A model generated the notes under the pieces. It had not been told where the DNA came from and did not search any database. It saw nothing but the letters and a program-made list of their open reading frames with translations. The position numbers were made by a program, and so were the translations under genes. From the NCBI GenBank assembly GCA_021296095.1, contig JAGWBB010000016.1:1-40703 (forward strand): DNA of 40,703 nucleotides, read 5' to 3'. Positions 23,338 through 31,888 of the stretch are shown piece after piece. The first letter of the stretch is position 1. Each line of letters starts with the position of its first letter. Source of the DNA: Desulfurellaceae bacterium. Lineage in GTDB: Bacteria; Desulfobacterota; Binatia; Bin18.

Positions 23338-23366
23338 TTGACAAAGCCCAGCCACCCGACTAGTCA
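23338..23366 (+). promoter_or_regulatory. Possible promoter of the CoA-metabolism operon
   Basis: TTGACA at 23338-23343 is a perfect -35 box; 17 bases later stands TAGTCA (23361-23366), a weak -10 box. It lies 29 bp before the ATG of the alpha/beta hydrolase gene, with GAGAGG as ribosome site between. The rest of the 153-bp gap before that gene shows nothing else that I recognise. Confidence 0.4.
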
Positions 23367-23394
23367 GGGGGCAGTTTTTTCCTGAGAGGGGCAT

Positions 23395-24192
23395 ATGCCA
23401 ACAAAATACGTTGAGGTGGACGGCTACGCGGTCCATTATTTTCATACCGGCCAGACAACCCTGCCCCCGGTCGTTCCGGATGTCAGCCGGGGCAAACTGA
23501 TCGTGTATATTCACGGGGCGGGCAGCAACGGACATTTTGCCCACAAACTGCTCGATGTCCTGTCGGCCCAGCACAGCCCGCTGTCCTTTGATTTTCCGGC
23601 CCACGGCCGTTCGAGCGGCATCGACAGCCTGGGCAGTATCACAGCCTATAGCGATTTCACCTACAGTTTATGGAAAACGCTCGGCGTGCGACCGGCCGTG
23701 TTGATGGGCCACTCGATGGGCGGGGCGATTGCCCTGGACCTGGCCGTGCGTCACCCCGAGATGGTCGATGGGCTGATCCTGACCTGTACGGCCGCCACCT
23801 TCAACATTCCGGACGAGCGGGTTGAGACCTGGGCGCAGGTCATGAAGGGCCGTCAGCCCCAGCCGTTTACCAAAGATTCCTGCTCGCCCAAGACGCCCCA
23901 GGACATTGTCCAGCAGGGCTGGATGGAGCAGATCAAGACCGACCCGCGCGTCCGTCACTTCGACCTGGTGGCCTGCCAACAGGTCGATCTGCGGCCCAGG
24001 CTGGGTGAGATCAAGACCCCGACCCTGGTGCTGGCCGGCCAGGACGATAGCGCCACGCCGGTCGCCCAGAGCGAAGAGCTGCGCGACCAGATTCCCGGTG
24101 CCCAGCTCAGCGTGATCGAAGCCGCCGGCCACTGGCTGCCCATCGAACAGCCCCAGGCAGCCTGCGATGCCATTCAGGCATTTTTCGGCTGA
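23395..24192 (+). CDS. Alpha/beta-fold hydrolase
   Basis: 265 residues of the classical hydrolase fold. The oxyanion segment is VYIHGAGSNG (37-46), the nucleophile elbow GHSMGG has S107, the acid is D217 or D218 in LAGQDDSATPV and the base is H246 in AAGHWLPIEQP. A short helical cap lies between residues 135 and 195. It is cytosolic and should cut an ester, thioester or C-C bond; the substrate cannot be read from the sequence. GAGAGG precedes the ATG. It is the first gene of an operon with a thiolase-like protein, DUF35, PHP and two MaoC-fold genes, so a role in acyl-CoA or aromatic-acid breakdown is plausible. Confidence 0.92.
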   Translation: MPTKYVEVDGYAVHYFHTGQTTLPPVVPDVSRGKLIVYIHGAGSNGHFAHKLLDVLSAQHSPLSFDFPAHGRSSGIDSLGSITAYSDFTYSLWKTLGVRPAVLMGHSMGGAIALDLAVRHPEMVDGLILTCTAATFNIPDERVETWAQVMKGRQPQPFTKDSCSPKTPQDIVQQGWMEQIKTDPRVRHFDLVACQQVDLRPRLGEIKTPTLVLAGQDDSATPVAQSEELRDQIPGAQLSVIEAAGHWLPIEQPQAACDAIQAFFG

Positions 24193-24212
24193 TCGGGAAA
24201 AGAGGACGAATC

Positions 24213-25361
24213 ATGAGCATTACAGGAAAAACCGCGGTCGCCGGCGTGTACGAGCATCCGCTCCGCTGGGCGCCGCAGAAAACCCAGTACCAGATCATGG
24301 CCGAGAGCGCCCGCGGCGCGCTGGACGACGCCGGCCTGACGCTGAAAGATGTCGATGGCCTGTTTACCTCCGGGGTGAGCGGGATGGGCATCGTCTCCCT
24401 GGCCGAACACCTGAATCTGAACCCCGATTATCTGGACTCCAATTCCATCGGCGGCTCGTCTTTTGTGTCGCACACCGCCCATGCAGCCGCCGCCATTGCG
24501 GCCGGCTACTGCACCGTCGGCCTCATCCTGTACGGCAGCAAATGGTCGTCCGACCGGTTTGCGATCGGCACCGCCGGAGGCGGAGCCGGCGATCCGCCCG
24601 ACCAGCACGAAAACAGCTTTGGGCCGACCACGGTCGGGGCGTATGCCCTGGTTGCACAGCGACATATGCACGAATTCGGGACAACCAGCGAGCAGCTGGC
24701 TGAAATCGCGGTGGTCACCAGACAGCACGCCTCGCTCAACCCCCGGGCCAAGTTCCGCGATCCGATCACCGTCGAGGACGTGATGAAATCGCGCCTGGTG
24801 TCGTCTCCGCTGCACCTGCTGGACTGCTGCATGATCTCGGACGGTGGGGGCGCGATTGTGGTCACCTCGGCCGAACGCGCCCGCGACCTCAGAAAGAAAC
24901 CCGTCTACATCCAGGGGGCGGCCGAAGCCTGCTATCACACCAGCGCCGGCCTGCGGGACCTGACCGATGCGGCGGCCAAACAGTCCGGCCCCAAGGCTCT
25001 GCAGCGGGCGGGCGTGACGCACAAAGACATCGACATGGCGATGGTTTACGACTCGTTCACCATCACCGTGTGCGTCACCCTGGAAAGCCTGGGCTTCTGC
25101 GGCAAGGGCGAGGGTGGCGCGTTCATCCAGAATGGCCGGATCGGGCTGGGCGGTGAGCTGCCGATCAACACCGACGGCGGCGGCCTGTCGTCCAACCATC
25201 CCGGCATGCGTGGCATTTTTCTGGTCATCGAAGCCACCAAACAGCTGCGCGGCGAGTGTGCAGAGCGCCAGGTCCCAAACTGTCAGCTAGCGTTCTGCCA
25301 CGGCACCGGCGGAACCCTGGGGCTGCGCCACAGCGGCGCCAGCCTGGTGTTGGGCGTGTAA
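24213..25361 (+). CDS. Thiolase-like protein (SCP2-thiolase/Ltp2 type) lacking the usual nucleophilic Cys
   Basis: 382 residues with the thiolase fold: TAVAGVYEHPLR at the start, SARGALDDAGLTLKDVDGLF, then SNSIGGSSFVSHTAHAAAAI where true thiolases have the reactive Cys. Here the site is Gly-Gly-Ser-Ser, so Claisen cleavage by the normal mechanism is unlikely. The C-terminal part has FCHGTGGTLGLRHSGA, the binding loop of the second half. In steroid-degrading actinobacteria, Ltp2-type proteins of this kind are retro-aldolases that need a DUF35 partner, and a DUF35 gene follows 13 bp later. An aldolase role on a beta-hydroxyacyl-CoA is inferred. The protein is cytosolic. Confidence 0.88.
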   Translation: MSITGKTAVAGVYEHPLRWAPQKTQYQIMAESARGALDDAGLTLKDVDGLFTSGVSGMGIVSLAEHLNLNPDYLDSNSIGGSSFVSHTAHAAAAIAAGYCTVGLILYGSKWSSDRFAIGTAGGGAGDPPDQHENSFGPTTVGAYALVAQRHMHEFGTTSEQLAEIAVVTRQHASLNPRAKFRDPITVEDVMKSRLVSSPLHLLDCCMISDGGGAIVVTSAERARDLRKKPVYIQGAAEACYHTSAGLRDLTDAAAKQSGPKALQRAGVTHKDIDMAMVYDSFTITVCVTLESLGFCGKGEGGAFIQNGRIGLGGELPINTDGGGLSSNHPGMRGIFLVIEATKQLRGECAERQVPNCQLAFCHGTGGTLGLRHSGASLVLGV

Positions 25362-25374
25362 GGGAGCATACCGA

Positions 25375-25794
25375 ATGGCTGAAGAAAAAAAATACCGCAA
25401 ACCGCTGCCTCGCCTCGACGAGGAAAACCGCCCCTTCTGGGAAGCCTGCGCCCGGCACGAACTCTACGTACAGAAATGCCGCAGCTGTGGCACGGTTTTT
25501 TATTACCCGCGGGCGTTTTGTCCCGAAGACCTGTCCACCGACCTGGAGTGGCTCAAATGCAGCGGCCGGGGCACCGTCTACACCTATACGGCAACCTACC
25601 AGAATCAGAGCGCCGGCTTCCGTAACAGCCTGCCCTACATCATGGCCTACGTGGAGCTTGAAGAGGGCGTGCGCATGCTGACCAATATTGTTGACTGTAC
25701 GCCGGAAGAGGTCAGCATCGGCATGCCGGTCGAGGTCACCTTTGAGGACGCCACGCCGGAGATTTCCATTCCGCTGTTCCGTCCGGTCCGCTGA
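25375..25794 (+). CDS. Zn-ribbon and OB-fold protein (DUF35), partner of the thiolase-like protein
   Basis: 139 residues. The N-terminal helix (RPFWEACARHELYVQKC) leads into a rubredoxin-like zinc ribbon, CRSCGTVFYYPRAFCPED, with only three of the usual four Cys; the fourth position is Glu or Asp. An OB fold follows (GRGTVYTYTATYQNQSAGF, YIMAYVELEEGVRMLTNIVD). DUF35 proteins bind and activate thiolase-fold aldolases or MaoC hydratases on CoA substrates. The gene is 13 bp after the thiolase-like gene, which supports a complex. After it, 133 bp without a gene contain no clear signal. Confidence 0.9.
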   Translation: MAEEKKYRKPLPRLDEENRPFWEACARHELYVQKCRSCGTVFYYPRAFCPEDLSTDLEWLKCSGRGTVYTYTATYQNQSAGFRNSLPYIMAYVELEEGVRMLTNIVDCTPEEVSIGMPVEVTFEDATPEISIPLFRPVR

Positions 25795-25927
25795 GCACAC
25801 AGCCCACCCGTGGGTGCCGACGCACGGCGCCCGCGTCCATTGCCAGACCGGCGGAGTTCTGGCACTATAAGCGCCGATATCGACCAAAAGCCGAGCCGTT
25901 CGGCAGGCTATTTAGGGCAGATACACT

Positions 25928-26596
25928 ATGGCACGTATTCTCGATCTCCATTCGCACTCCGAAGCCTCCGACGACAGCCGCGCCCCAGTTGAGGCCTACC
26001 TGAAATGGCTGGCCCGCAAACGTGAAGAGCGCCCCATCGACGGCCTGGTCTTGACCGAGCACCGTAAATTCGATTCCGCCAGCGACTACCGCGCCCTCGA
26101 AGACAAATACGGCCTGCTCATCCTCAAAGCCTCCGAGGTCGAGACCGAGTACGGCCATATTCTGGTCTACGGGGTGAACGACGACATCCTCAAGCACTTC
26201 GATTTTTCCAACGTCCGGCTGCCGGCCCAGCACGTCATCACCGAGGTGACCCGGATGGGCGGCATCGCCATGCCGTGTCATCCCGGTCGGCCGACCATCG
26301 GCCTGATCGAACACTACGAAAAACGGCCCCCGCTCGAAGGGGTGTGTGGCGTTGAAGCCCTCAACGGCGGCAGCAAAAAAGGCGAGAACGAGCGGGTGGC
26401 CGAGTTGATCGACCACTACGGCTACCACGCCTTTGGTGGCAGCGACTCGCATCTGGTGAGCTTTATCGGCATCTGCGCCACCGAATTTGATCGCGACATC
26501 AGTTCGACCGAAGATCTGGTCGACGCGCTGCGTGGCGGAGGCTACCGACCGCTGGACTTTCGGGTGCGCAGAGCCCAGGCTTCAAACGCAGCCTAA
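25928..26596 (+). CDS. PHP-domain metal-dependent phosphoesterase
   Basis: 222 residues with the PHP metal ligands in order: LDLHSHSEASDDS (H8, H10 and the acidic D15), LTEHRKF (H about 46), the Glu in KASEVETEYGH, the His in AMPCHPGRP and the final FGGSDSHLV. The set is complete, so the protein is probably an active phosphatase or phosphodiesterase with two or three metals, in the cytosol. It is shorter than the TrpH/YciV type and lacks a polymerase domain. It sits between DUF35 and the MaoC genes (11 bp before the first), an odd companion for CoA enzymes, so it might act on a nucleotide-containing intermediate. The substrate is unknown. Confidence 0.9.
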   Translation: MARILDLHSHSEASDDSRAPVEAYLKWLARKREERPIDGLVLTEHRKFDSASDYRALEDKYGLLILKASEVETEYGHILVYGVNDDILKHFDFSNVRLPAQHVITEVTRMGGIAMPCHPGRPTIGLIEHYEKRPPLEGVCGVEALNGGSKKGENERVAELIDHYGYHAFGGSDSHLVSFIGICATEFDRDISSTEDLVDALRGGGYRPLDFRVRRAQASNAA

Positions 26597-26607
26597 AGGA
26601 TACGACC

Positions 26608-27051
26608 ATGGCACTCGACTTCGACCGTTCCATCCTGGGGGCCGTCTTTGATGAGACCTCCTTCGCCCCCATCACCACACAGGAAATCCTGGACTTTGCC
26701 GCCGCCCTGGGCGAGACCAACCCGCTGTATACCGACGAAGCTGCGGCGGCCGAGGGTCCGTATGGCGGTCTGGTTGCGCCGCCGACCTTTCTGACCAAGC
26801 TGCGGCCGAATAAAATGACGCCCGAGAATATGCCCAAGTTCGGCAAATTCGGCTTTGACGGCGGCAGAGACCTCGATGTGTTTGCGCCGGTCCGACCCGG
26901 CGACAGCCTGACGATGGTCAGCAAGATCCACGACATCTATGAAAAAACCGGGCGCAGCGGCAGCATGTATTTCATCGTCCTGCGCAATGAGGTCAGTAAT
27001 CAGAACGGTAAAAAAGTGGCCGTCATTGACCATAGGATCATGCAGCGATGA
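26608..27051 (+). CDS. MaoC-like dehydratase, FAS1-like N-terminal half
   Basis: 147 residues with a single hot-dog domain: TQEILDFAAALGETNPLYTD, AAAAEGPYGGLVAPPTFLTK, then VRPGDSLTMVSKIHDIYEKT. The segment GETNPLYTD corresponds to the hydratase motif GDxNPxHxD, but the His is Tyr, as in the non-catalytic halves of two-part hydratases. It should pair with the next gene product (4-bp ATGA overlap) to form a heteromeric enoyl-CoA hydratase, like ChsH1/ChsH2 of steroid degradation. It is cytosolic. Confidence 0.88.
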   Translation: MALDFDRSILGAVFDETSFAPITTQEILDFAAALGETNPLYTDEAAAAEGPYGGLVAPPTFLTKLRPNKMTPENMPKFGKFGFDGGRDLDVFAPVRPGDSLTMVSKIHDIYEKTGRSGSMYFIVLRNEVSNQNGKKVAVIDHRIMQR

Positions 27052-27470
27052 GCAGTCTCTACTTTGAAGATGTCGAAGAGGGCGACGAGTTCCCGACCCT
27101 GGACATGTTTCTGACCAAAGACCAGGTCCGTCGCTATGCGCGGACCGCCAATATGGATTTCCCCCGCTTCACCGACGACGAGGGCGCCCGCAAGGAGGGT
27201 CTGCCCGGCATGATTGCACCCGGCGTGATGAGTATGGGCCTGCTGGCGCGGATGATCAGCGACTGGAACCCCGCCGCCCGCATTACCCGCATCGGCACGA
27301 CCTTCCGCAGCCCGGTCTTGCCCGACAAGAATATCCACCTGTGCGGAGCGGTCACCCAAAAAGACGAACAGACCCATACCGCTGAGTGCGATATCTGGAT
27401 GGAAAACGACGACGGTGAACGCTGGGTGATCGGGACGGCGACCGTTGCTTTGCCGACCAAATCGGCCTGA
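27048..27470 (+). CDS. MaoC-like dehydratase, second half
   Basis: 140 residues with a hot-dog fold: YFEDVEEGDEFPTLDMFLTK, then TANMDFPRFTDDEGARKEGL, PGMIAPGVMSMGLLARMISD and FRSPVLPDKNIHLCGAVTQK. It is translationally coupled to the preceding hot-dog gene and should be the partner subunit. In the usual hydratase motif GDxNPxHxD this half carries the Asp and His. Here the region reads MDFPRFTDD, so the Asp is kept but the His is replaced. Either the dyad is built differently or the pair binds rather than hydrates CoA esters. Last gene of the operon; 74 bp follow before mlaA. Confidence 0.88.
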   Translation: MSSLYFEDVEEGDEFPTLDMFLTKDQVRRYARTANMDFPRFTDDEGARKEGLPGMIAPGVMSMGLLARMISDWNPAARITRIGTTFRSPVLPDKNIHLCGAVTQKDEQTHTAECDIWMENDDGERWVIGTATVALPTKSA

Positions 27471-27544
27471 TGCTCCTCCCCTACTTGTCTGCGTCCGAAC
27501 GTACTCTATCCTGGGAGAGAGGAAAGAGAGAGGGAGGCCCTCAC

Positions 27545-28288
27545 ATGATCAGTCGAATCGTTCTTCGGTCCCTCGTAGCGCTAAGCCTGTGCCTGGCCGT
27601 GGGCTGGCCGACACCGGTTCGGGCGCAGCTCGACGCCGGCCTTGGCGACTCCCTGGACACCCCCGTCGAGGTGTACAAGGATTCTCGGCTTGAAACGTTC
27701 AACGAAGCCATGTTTGACGTCAACCTGTGGCTGGATGAGAAGCTTATGCGCCCGGTGGCCAGGGGCTACACCAAAGTCGTTCCCGAGGAAGCCCGCCTGG
27801 GCGCGCAGCGCTTCTTGCTCAACCTGGGCGTTTTGCCCCGTGTCGCCAACAGCCTGTTTCAGTTCAAGTTTCGCGGTGCGGCGCGGGAGGTAAGCCGCTT
27901 CATGCTCAATTCCACGCTGGGCGGACTCGGCCTTTTTGATGTGGCCAAGAACCAGTTCGGGATTCTGGAGAGCAACGAAGACTTCGGCCAGACACTGGGC
28001 CATTACGGCGTCGAAGGCGGCGCCTATCTCGTCCTGCCGTTTCTGGGTCCGTCAACCGTCCGTGACACCGTCGGCTTTGTGATTGACGGGGCGATGGACC
28101 CCAAACAGTATATCCTGTCCGGCACGCACAACCTTGCGATCAGCAGCGGCACGACCGTCAGCAACGCCGTCAACGAACGCTCCTTGAACCTGGAGCTGTT
28201 TGAACAGGTTGACCGCTTCTCGCTGGACCTCTACAGCGCCGCCCAGGACTTCTACCTGCAGCGCCGAGAGCAGCAGATTGAGGAATAG
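27545..28288 (+). CDS. mlaA: MlaA/VacJ-family outer-membrane lipid transport protein
   Basis: 247 residues with a Sec signal peptide (IVLRSLVALSLCLAVGWPTP, cut after VRA). The ATG at 27545 is chosen for GGGAGG 7-8 bases upstream. The family core is present: FNEAMFDVNLWLDEKLMRPV, AQRFLLNLGVLPRVANSLFQ, NEDFGQTLGHYGVEGGAYLV and LPFLGPSTVRDTVG. MlaA removes mislocalised phospholipids from the outer leaflet of the outer membrane and passes them to MlaC. In E. coli it is a lipoprotein; here the only Cys in the signal region (C16 in LSLC) has Leu before it, so it does not form a lipobox. The mlaC-like gene follows 6 bp later. The MlaBDEF transporter is not in the window; an RND protein takes the third place. 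Confidence 0.92.
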   Translation: MISRIVLRSLVALSLCLAVGWPTPVRAQLDAGLGDSLDTPVEVYKDSRLETFNEAMFDVNLWLDEKLMRPVARGYTKVVPEEARLGAQRFLLNLGVLPRVANSLFQFKFRGAAREVSRFMLNSTLGGLGLFDVAKNQFGILESNEDFGQTLGHYGVEGGAYLVLPFLGPSTVRDTVGFVIDGAMDPKQYILSGTHNLAISSGTTVSNAVNERSLNLELFEQVDRFSLDLYSAAQDFYLQRREQQIEE

Positions 28289-28294
28289 CGCGGC

Positions 28295-28933
28295 ATGCCA
28301 TATCGCCGAGAGACTGCCCGAGAAACTGACATGGAGTTGCGCCGCCGTCCGGCCCGGGTCTGGATGGGCCTCAGCCTGGGTCTGGTGCTGGCCTGTGCCG
28401 GACTGGCTCGGGCCGAGACCCCGACCCAGATGACGCAACAGCTGATTGAGTCCATCATCGCCTGTAGCGAGACGAACGGCGCCCAGTCGAGCGGCTGTGA
28501 TATCGAAAAGATTGAGGCGCATCTGGCCCTGGCCCAGCTCGCGCGTTGGCTGATGGGCCCCTACTGGCAGGATTTGGGCCAGGAAAAACAGCGCGATTTC
28601 GCCGCCCTCCTGGCGCGCCTGTTGCGCGATATCGCCTACCCGCGAGCCGCCGAGTTCTTATCCAGCAACCAGATCGTGTACGGTCAGAACCATGTTGAGG
28701 GTCAGGAAGCCGTTGTTGAAACCTCGCTCGTCAACGCCGAAGAAGGACAGGTCGCGATCAAATACCGCCTCCACCTCATCGACGACAGGTGGAAGGTCTG
28801 GGACGTGCATCTCGACGGGGTGAGCATGGCCGGCAACCTGCGCAAACAGGTCCAGTCCATCATGGCCCGCAGATCCTACGAGGAACTGGTCGAGCGTATG
28901 CAGAGCAAACTCACATGGGACGGTCCTCAATAG
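28295..28933 (+). CDS. MlaC/HpnM-family periplasmic lipid-binding protein
   Basis: 212 residues with a signal peptide (ARVWMGLSLGLVLACAGLAR, cut near ARAE). The mature part resembles MlaC (Ttg2D): TQMTQQLIESIIACSETNG, ARWLMGPYWQDLGQEKQRDF, AALLARLLRDIAYPRAAEF and IDDRWKVWDVHLDGVSM. Such proteins carry a phospholipid, or in the HpnM case perhaps a hopanoid, across the periplasm. The ATG at 28295 has AGGA about 9 bases upstream; an in-frame ATG at 28331 would give a more usual signal peptide of 23 residues before the core, so the start is not settled. It lies between the mlaA and RND genes with gaps of 6 and 7 bp, so the three act together. Confidence 0.9.
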   Translation: MPYRRETARETDMELRRRPARVWMGLSLGLVLACAGLARAETPTQMTQQLIESIIACSETNGAQSSGCDIEKIEAHLALAQLARWLMGPYWQDLGQEKQRDFAALLARLLRDIAYPRAAEFLSSNQIVYGQNHVEGQEAVVETSLVNAEEGQVAIKYRLHLIDDRWKVWDVHLDGVSMAGNLRKQVQSIMARRSYEELVERMQSKLTWDGPQ

Positions 28934-28940
28934 GCGCCAG

Positions 28941-31877
28941 GTGGAGAACCGCGTGCCTGTGTCCGTCCCTCCCTCCCCCTCTCCTCCATCGCACCTGAGC
29001 CGGGAGCAGCGCGCCCTGTACGCCCTGGCCCGGCTGACCACAACCTATCCGGTCACGCTTCTGGTCGCGTGTCTGGTCCTGGTCGGGGTGGCGCTGAGCT
29101 ATACCGCAGCCCATCTGGAGTTTGTCACCGGTCGCAACGACCTCATCGACAGCGACAAACCGTATATCAAGCTGGAGGAGCAATACACCCAGGAATTTGG
29201 CAGTGTTGACCAGTTCTTCGTTGTTGTCGAACCGCAGGATATCGCCCAGGGCAAAGCCTTTGTGGCTCGGCTGGGCGAGCTGCTGGTCCGCGAGACGGCC
29301 TATATCGAAGAGGTCTTCTACCAGATTGACACCACCTCGCTCGACGGCAAAAAGCTCCTCTACCTGCCCAGCCAGGATCTGCACAGCCTCTTCGACGATT
29401 TGTCCGGCTCGCGTGAGTTGGTCCACGAAATCACCACCACCCCAGGCCTGAATACCCTGTTTGAGGCCATCAACCATCAAATTGCCGAAGCAACCGTCTC
29501 ACACCTGGTCGGTGGACTCTTCGACTTCGCTCCCTCCGAAGAGGAACCGCTCGGAGATGACCCTGGCCGGGCGTCTGCCCCTCAGCCCGGTCTTTTTGAC
29601 TCTGACCTCCAGGACCCACCGAGCAGTGAGGAAGCGCAGGATGCTGCGGACGAGGCCCCGGCACCGCAGATCGGTTTTCTCAACTCCCTGCTGCACGAGA
29701 TGGACCAGGCGCTCAGCAACCCGGCCCACCGCTACCGTTCGCCGTGGGAAGAGTTTTTTGGCGACACCCAGGAGTTGTCGGACGAGGGCTTCCTGGTGTC
29801 CGGCAACCGCCGGTTTCTTTTCATGCTGGTCCAACCCGCCGAGCCCGAGGAGGCCGGCCTGACCGAGCTGCAAGACGCTATTGTGACGATCCGGCAAATT
29901 ATTCACGAGTTGCGCCCCGAATTTCCCGGGCTGGACGCCGGGCTGACCGGCATCGAGGTGCTTGACACCGATGAGATGACCAGCGCCCAGAGCGACGCGC
30001 CGGCCGCCACCCTGGCCACCACCCTGGGCATCGGCCTGCTGTACCTGGGTTTTTTCCAGCGTATCCGGCATCCGGTGCTCATCCTGTCCTCGCTACTGGT
30101 CGGGCTATGCTGGACCATGGGTTTTGTCACCCTGGCGGTCGGTCACCTGACGATCATCAGCGTGTTTGTGGCGCCCCTGCTGCTGGGTCTGGCCGACGAT
30201 TTCGGGGTCCACTTCATGACCCGCTACGAGGAAGAGCGTGGCGCCGGCAGAGACCCGGTTGCCGCCCTGCACCAGGTCTATATTCATACCGGGCCGAGTA
30301 TTATTGCCGGGGCGTGCACGACCGCGCTGGCCTTTGCCGCCATCATGCTGGCCGATTTTCGGGGCATGCAGGAACTCGGCCTGATGTCCAGCGTGGGCAT
30401 TCTGCTGGCCCTGCTGGCCATGTTCAGCTTTCTCCCGGCTCTGATCGTGGTGGTCGAACGCGTCCGGCCCTGGCGCGTCCGGCCCGCCCGAGCCGGCTTC
30501 CTGAGCGCCGGCTTTGCCGCCCTGGGCAGGCTGATAGAGCGCCGGCGGCGGCCGGTGTTAGCGCTGGCCGGTCTGCTGACCTTGGCATCCCTGGTCGCCC
30601 TGCCGACCGTGCGGTTTGACTACGACCTGCTCAATCTGCAAGCCCACGGCACGCCATCGGTGGAGTGGGAGCGACGCATCATTGCCCACTCGGAACGCGC
30701 GTCCTGGAACGCCCTGGCCACAGCCACCAGCCCCCAGGCAGCCGTGCAGAAAGCCGCCGCCTTTGAAGCCCTGCCAGTTGTCGAAACGGTTGAGAGCGTG
30801 GCCTCGTTCATTCCCGCCGGACAGGACCAGCGGCTGCCCCTGGTCCGCGCCCTGCAACCTCTATTGGCCGACCTGCCGCCAACCCTGGCGGCTACCCAGC
30901 CGGTTGCGGTGCCGGCCCTGCGACGTTCCCTGGACCAGATTCGGTTCAAGGTCCGGGAAAGCAACGAAGACTGGGACCCTGAAAAAAGGCCCACCGAGAG
31001 TGAGCTGAGCACAGCCCGCGCCCGGCTGAAAACCATTGTCGGCCAGTTGCAAGACCTGCCCGAGGACGAGACCCGAGCCGCGCTCAGCCGGTTCCAGGCC
31101 GATCTGTTTCAGGATTTTGCCGATGTCTGGAGCCTGCTGCGCAACAATATCCAACCGGCGGGTCCGATTACCATGGCCGATATTCCGCCCCAGCTCAAAA
31201 AACGCTTTGTCAGCCGCACCGAAGACAAGTTCCTGCTCCAGATCTATCCCAAACACAATATCCGTGAGCAGCACGCGCTCGAAGCCTTTATCCGCCAGCT
31301 GCGCGAGCTTGACCCGGATGTCACCGGCTCGCCGGTCATCGGCTACGAGTCGATTCGGGCCATGCAGCAAGGCTATATCGAGGCCGCGATATACGCCCTG
31401 ATCGCCATTGTGCTCGTCACCTTCGGCACCCTGCGGCGCGTCACCGATACCCTGCTGGCCCTCCTGCCGCTGGGACTCGGCATGATCTGGGCCGCCGGCC
31501 TGATGTGGCTGTGCAAGTTGCAGTTCAACGTGGCCAACCTGGTCGCCGCCCCGCTCATCATCGGCATCGGGATCGAAAACGGCATTCACCTCGTCCACCG
31601 TTTTCGAGAGGACGACCGGATGACACCGGCCAGCCTGGTCGCGGGCAGCACCGGCCAGGCCGTGGCCCTGTTTTCGCTGACCACCATGGTTGGCTTCGGC
31701 AGCCTGATGATCGCCAAATACTATGGCGTTTTCAGCATGGGCTTGCTACTCTCGCTGGCGGTCGGCAGCGTCCTGGTCGCCTCTCTGGTTGTGCTGCCCA
31801 TGCTGCTCTTCCGTCCGGCACACCAGACAGCGGTGGCGGGAGAAAGCTGTCGCGGCCGGGTCGAGGCCGAGGGGTGA
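28941..31877 (+). CDS. RND/MMPL-family lipid transporter, HpnN-like
   Basis: 978 residues with the RND plan: one helix at about 30-55, a large periplasmic domain, helices at about 345-520, a second periplasmic domain and helices at about 810-960. Typical sequences are FVTGRNDLIDSDKPYIKLEE at the first loop, LGLADDFGVHFMTRYEEERG in the first helix bundle and IGIGIENGIHLVHRFREDDR in the second. The two LGLADDFGVHF and IGIGIENGIHL motifs are the duplicated MMPL signature; Asp of the first is the proton-relay candidate, the second has Glu. It starts at a GTG 7 bp after the mlaC-like gene. HpnN proteins move hopanoids to the outer membrane together with an HpnM (MlaC-type) carrier. The cargo here could be a hopanoid or other lipid. 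A Pro- and Asp-rich insert at about 200-240 is unusual. Confidence 0.9.
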   Translation: MENRVPVSVPPSPSPPSHLSREQRALYALARLTTTYPVTLLVACLVLVGVALSYTAAHLEFVTGRNDLIDSDKPYIKLEEQYTQEFGSVDQFFVVVEPQDIAQGKAFVARLGELLVRETAYIEEVFYQIDTTSLDGKKLLYLPSQDLHSLFDDLSGSRELVHEITTTPGLNTLFEAINHQIAEATVSHLVGGLFDFAPSEEEPLGDDPGRASAPQPGLFDSDLQDPPSSEEAQDAADEAPAPQIGFLNSLLHEMDQALSNPAHRYRSPWEEFFGDTQELSDEGFLVSGNRRFLFMLVQPAEPEEAGLTELQDAIVTIRQIIHELRPEFPGLDAGLTGIEVLDTDEMTSAQSDAPAATLATTLGIGLLYLGFFQRIRHPVLILSSLLVGLCWTMGFVTLAVGHLTIISVFVAPLLLGLADDFGVHFMTRYEEERGAGRDPVAALHQVYIHTGPSIIAGACTTALAFAAIMLADFRGMQELGLMSSVGILLALLAMFSFLPALIVVVERVRPWRVRPARAGFLSAGFAALGRLIERRRRPVLALAGLLTLASLVALPTVRFDYDLLNLQAHGTPSVEWERRIIAHSERASWNALATATSPQAAVQKAAAFEALPVVETVESVASFIPAGQDQRLPLVRALQPLLADLPPTLAATQPVAVPALRRSLDQIRFKVRESNEDWDPEKRPTESELSTARARLKTIVGQLQDLPEDETRAALSRFQADLFQDFADVWSLLRNNIQPAGPITMADIPPQLKKRFVSRTEDKFLLQIYPKHNIREQHALEAFIRQLRELDPDVTGSPVIGYESIRAMQQGYIEAAIYALIAIVLVTFGTLRRVTDTLLALLPLGLGMIWAAGLMWLCKLQFNVANLVAAPLIIGIGIENGIHLVHRFREDDRMTPASLVAGSTGQAVALFSLTTMVGFGSLMIAKYYGVFSMGLLLSLAVGSVLVASLVVLPMLLFRPAHQTAVAGESCRGRVEAEG

Positions 31878-31888
31878 AACCGAACGCC

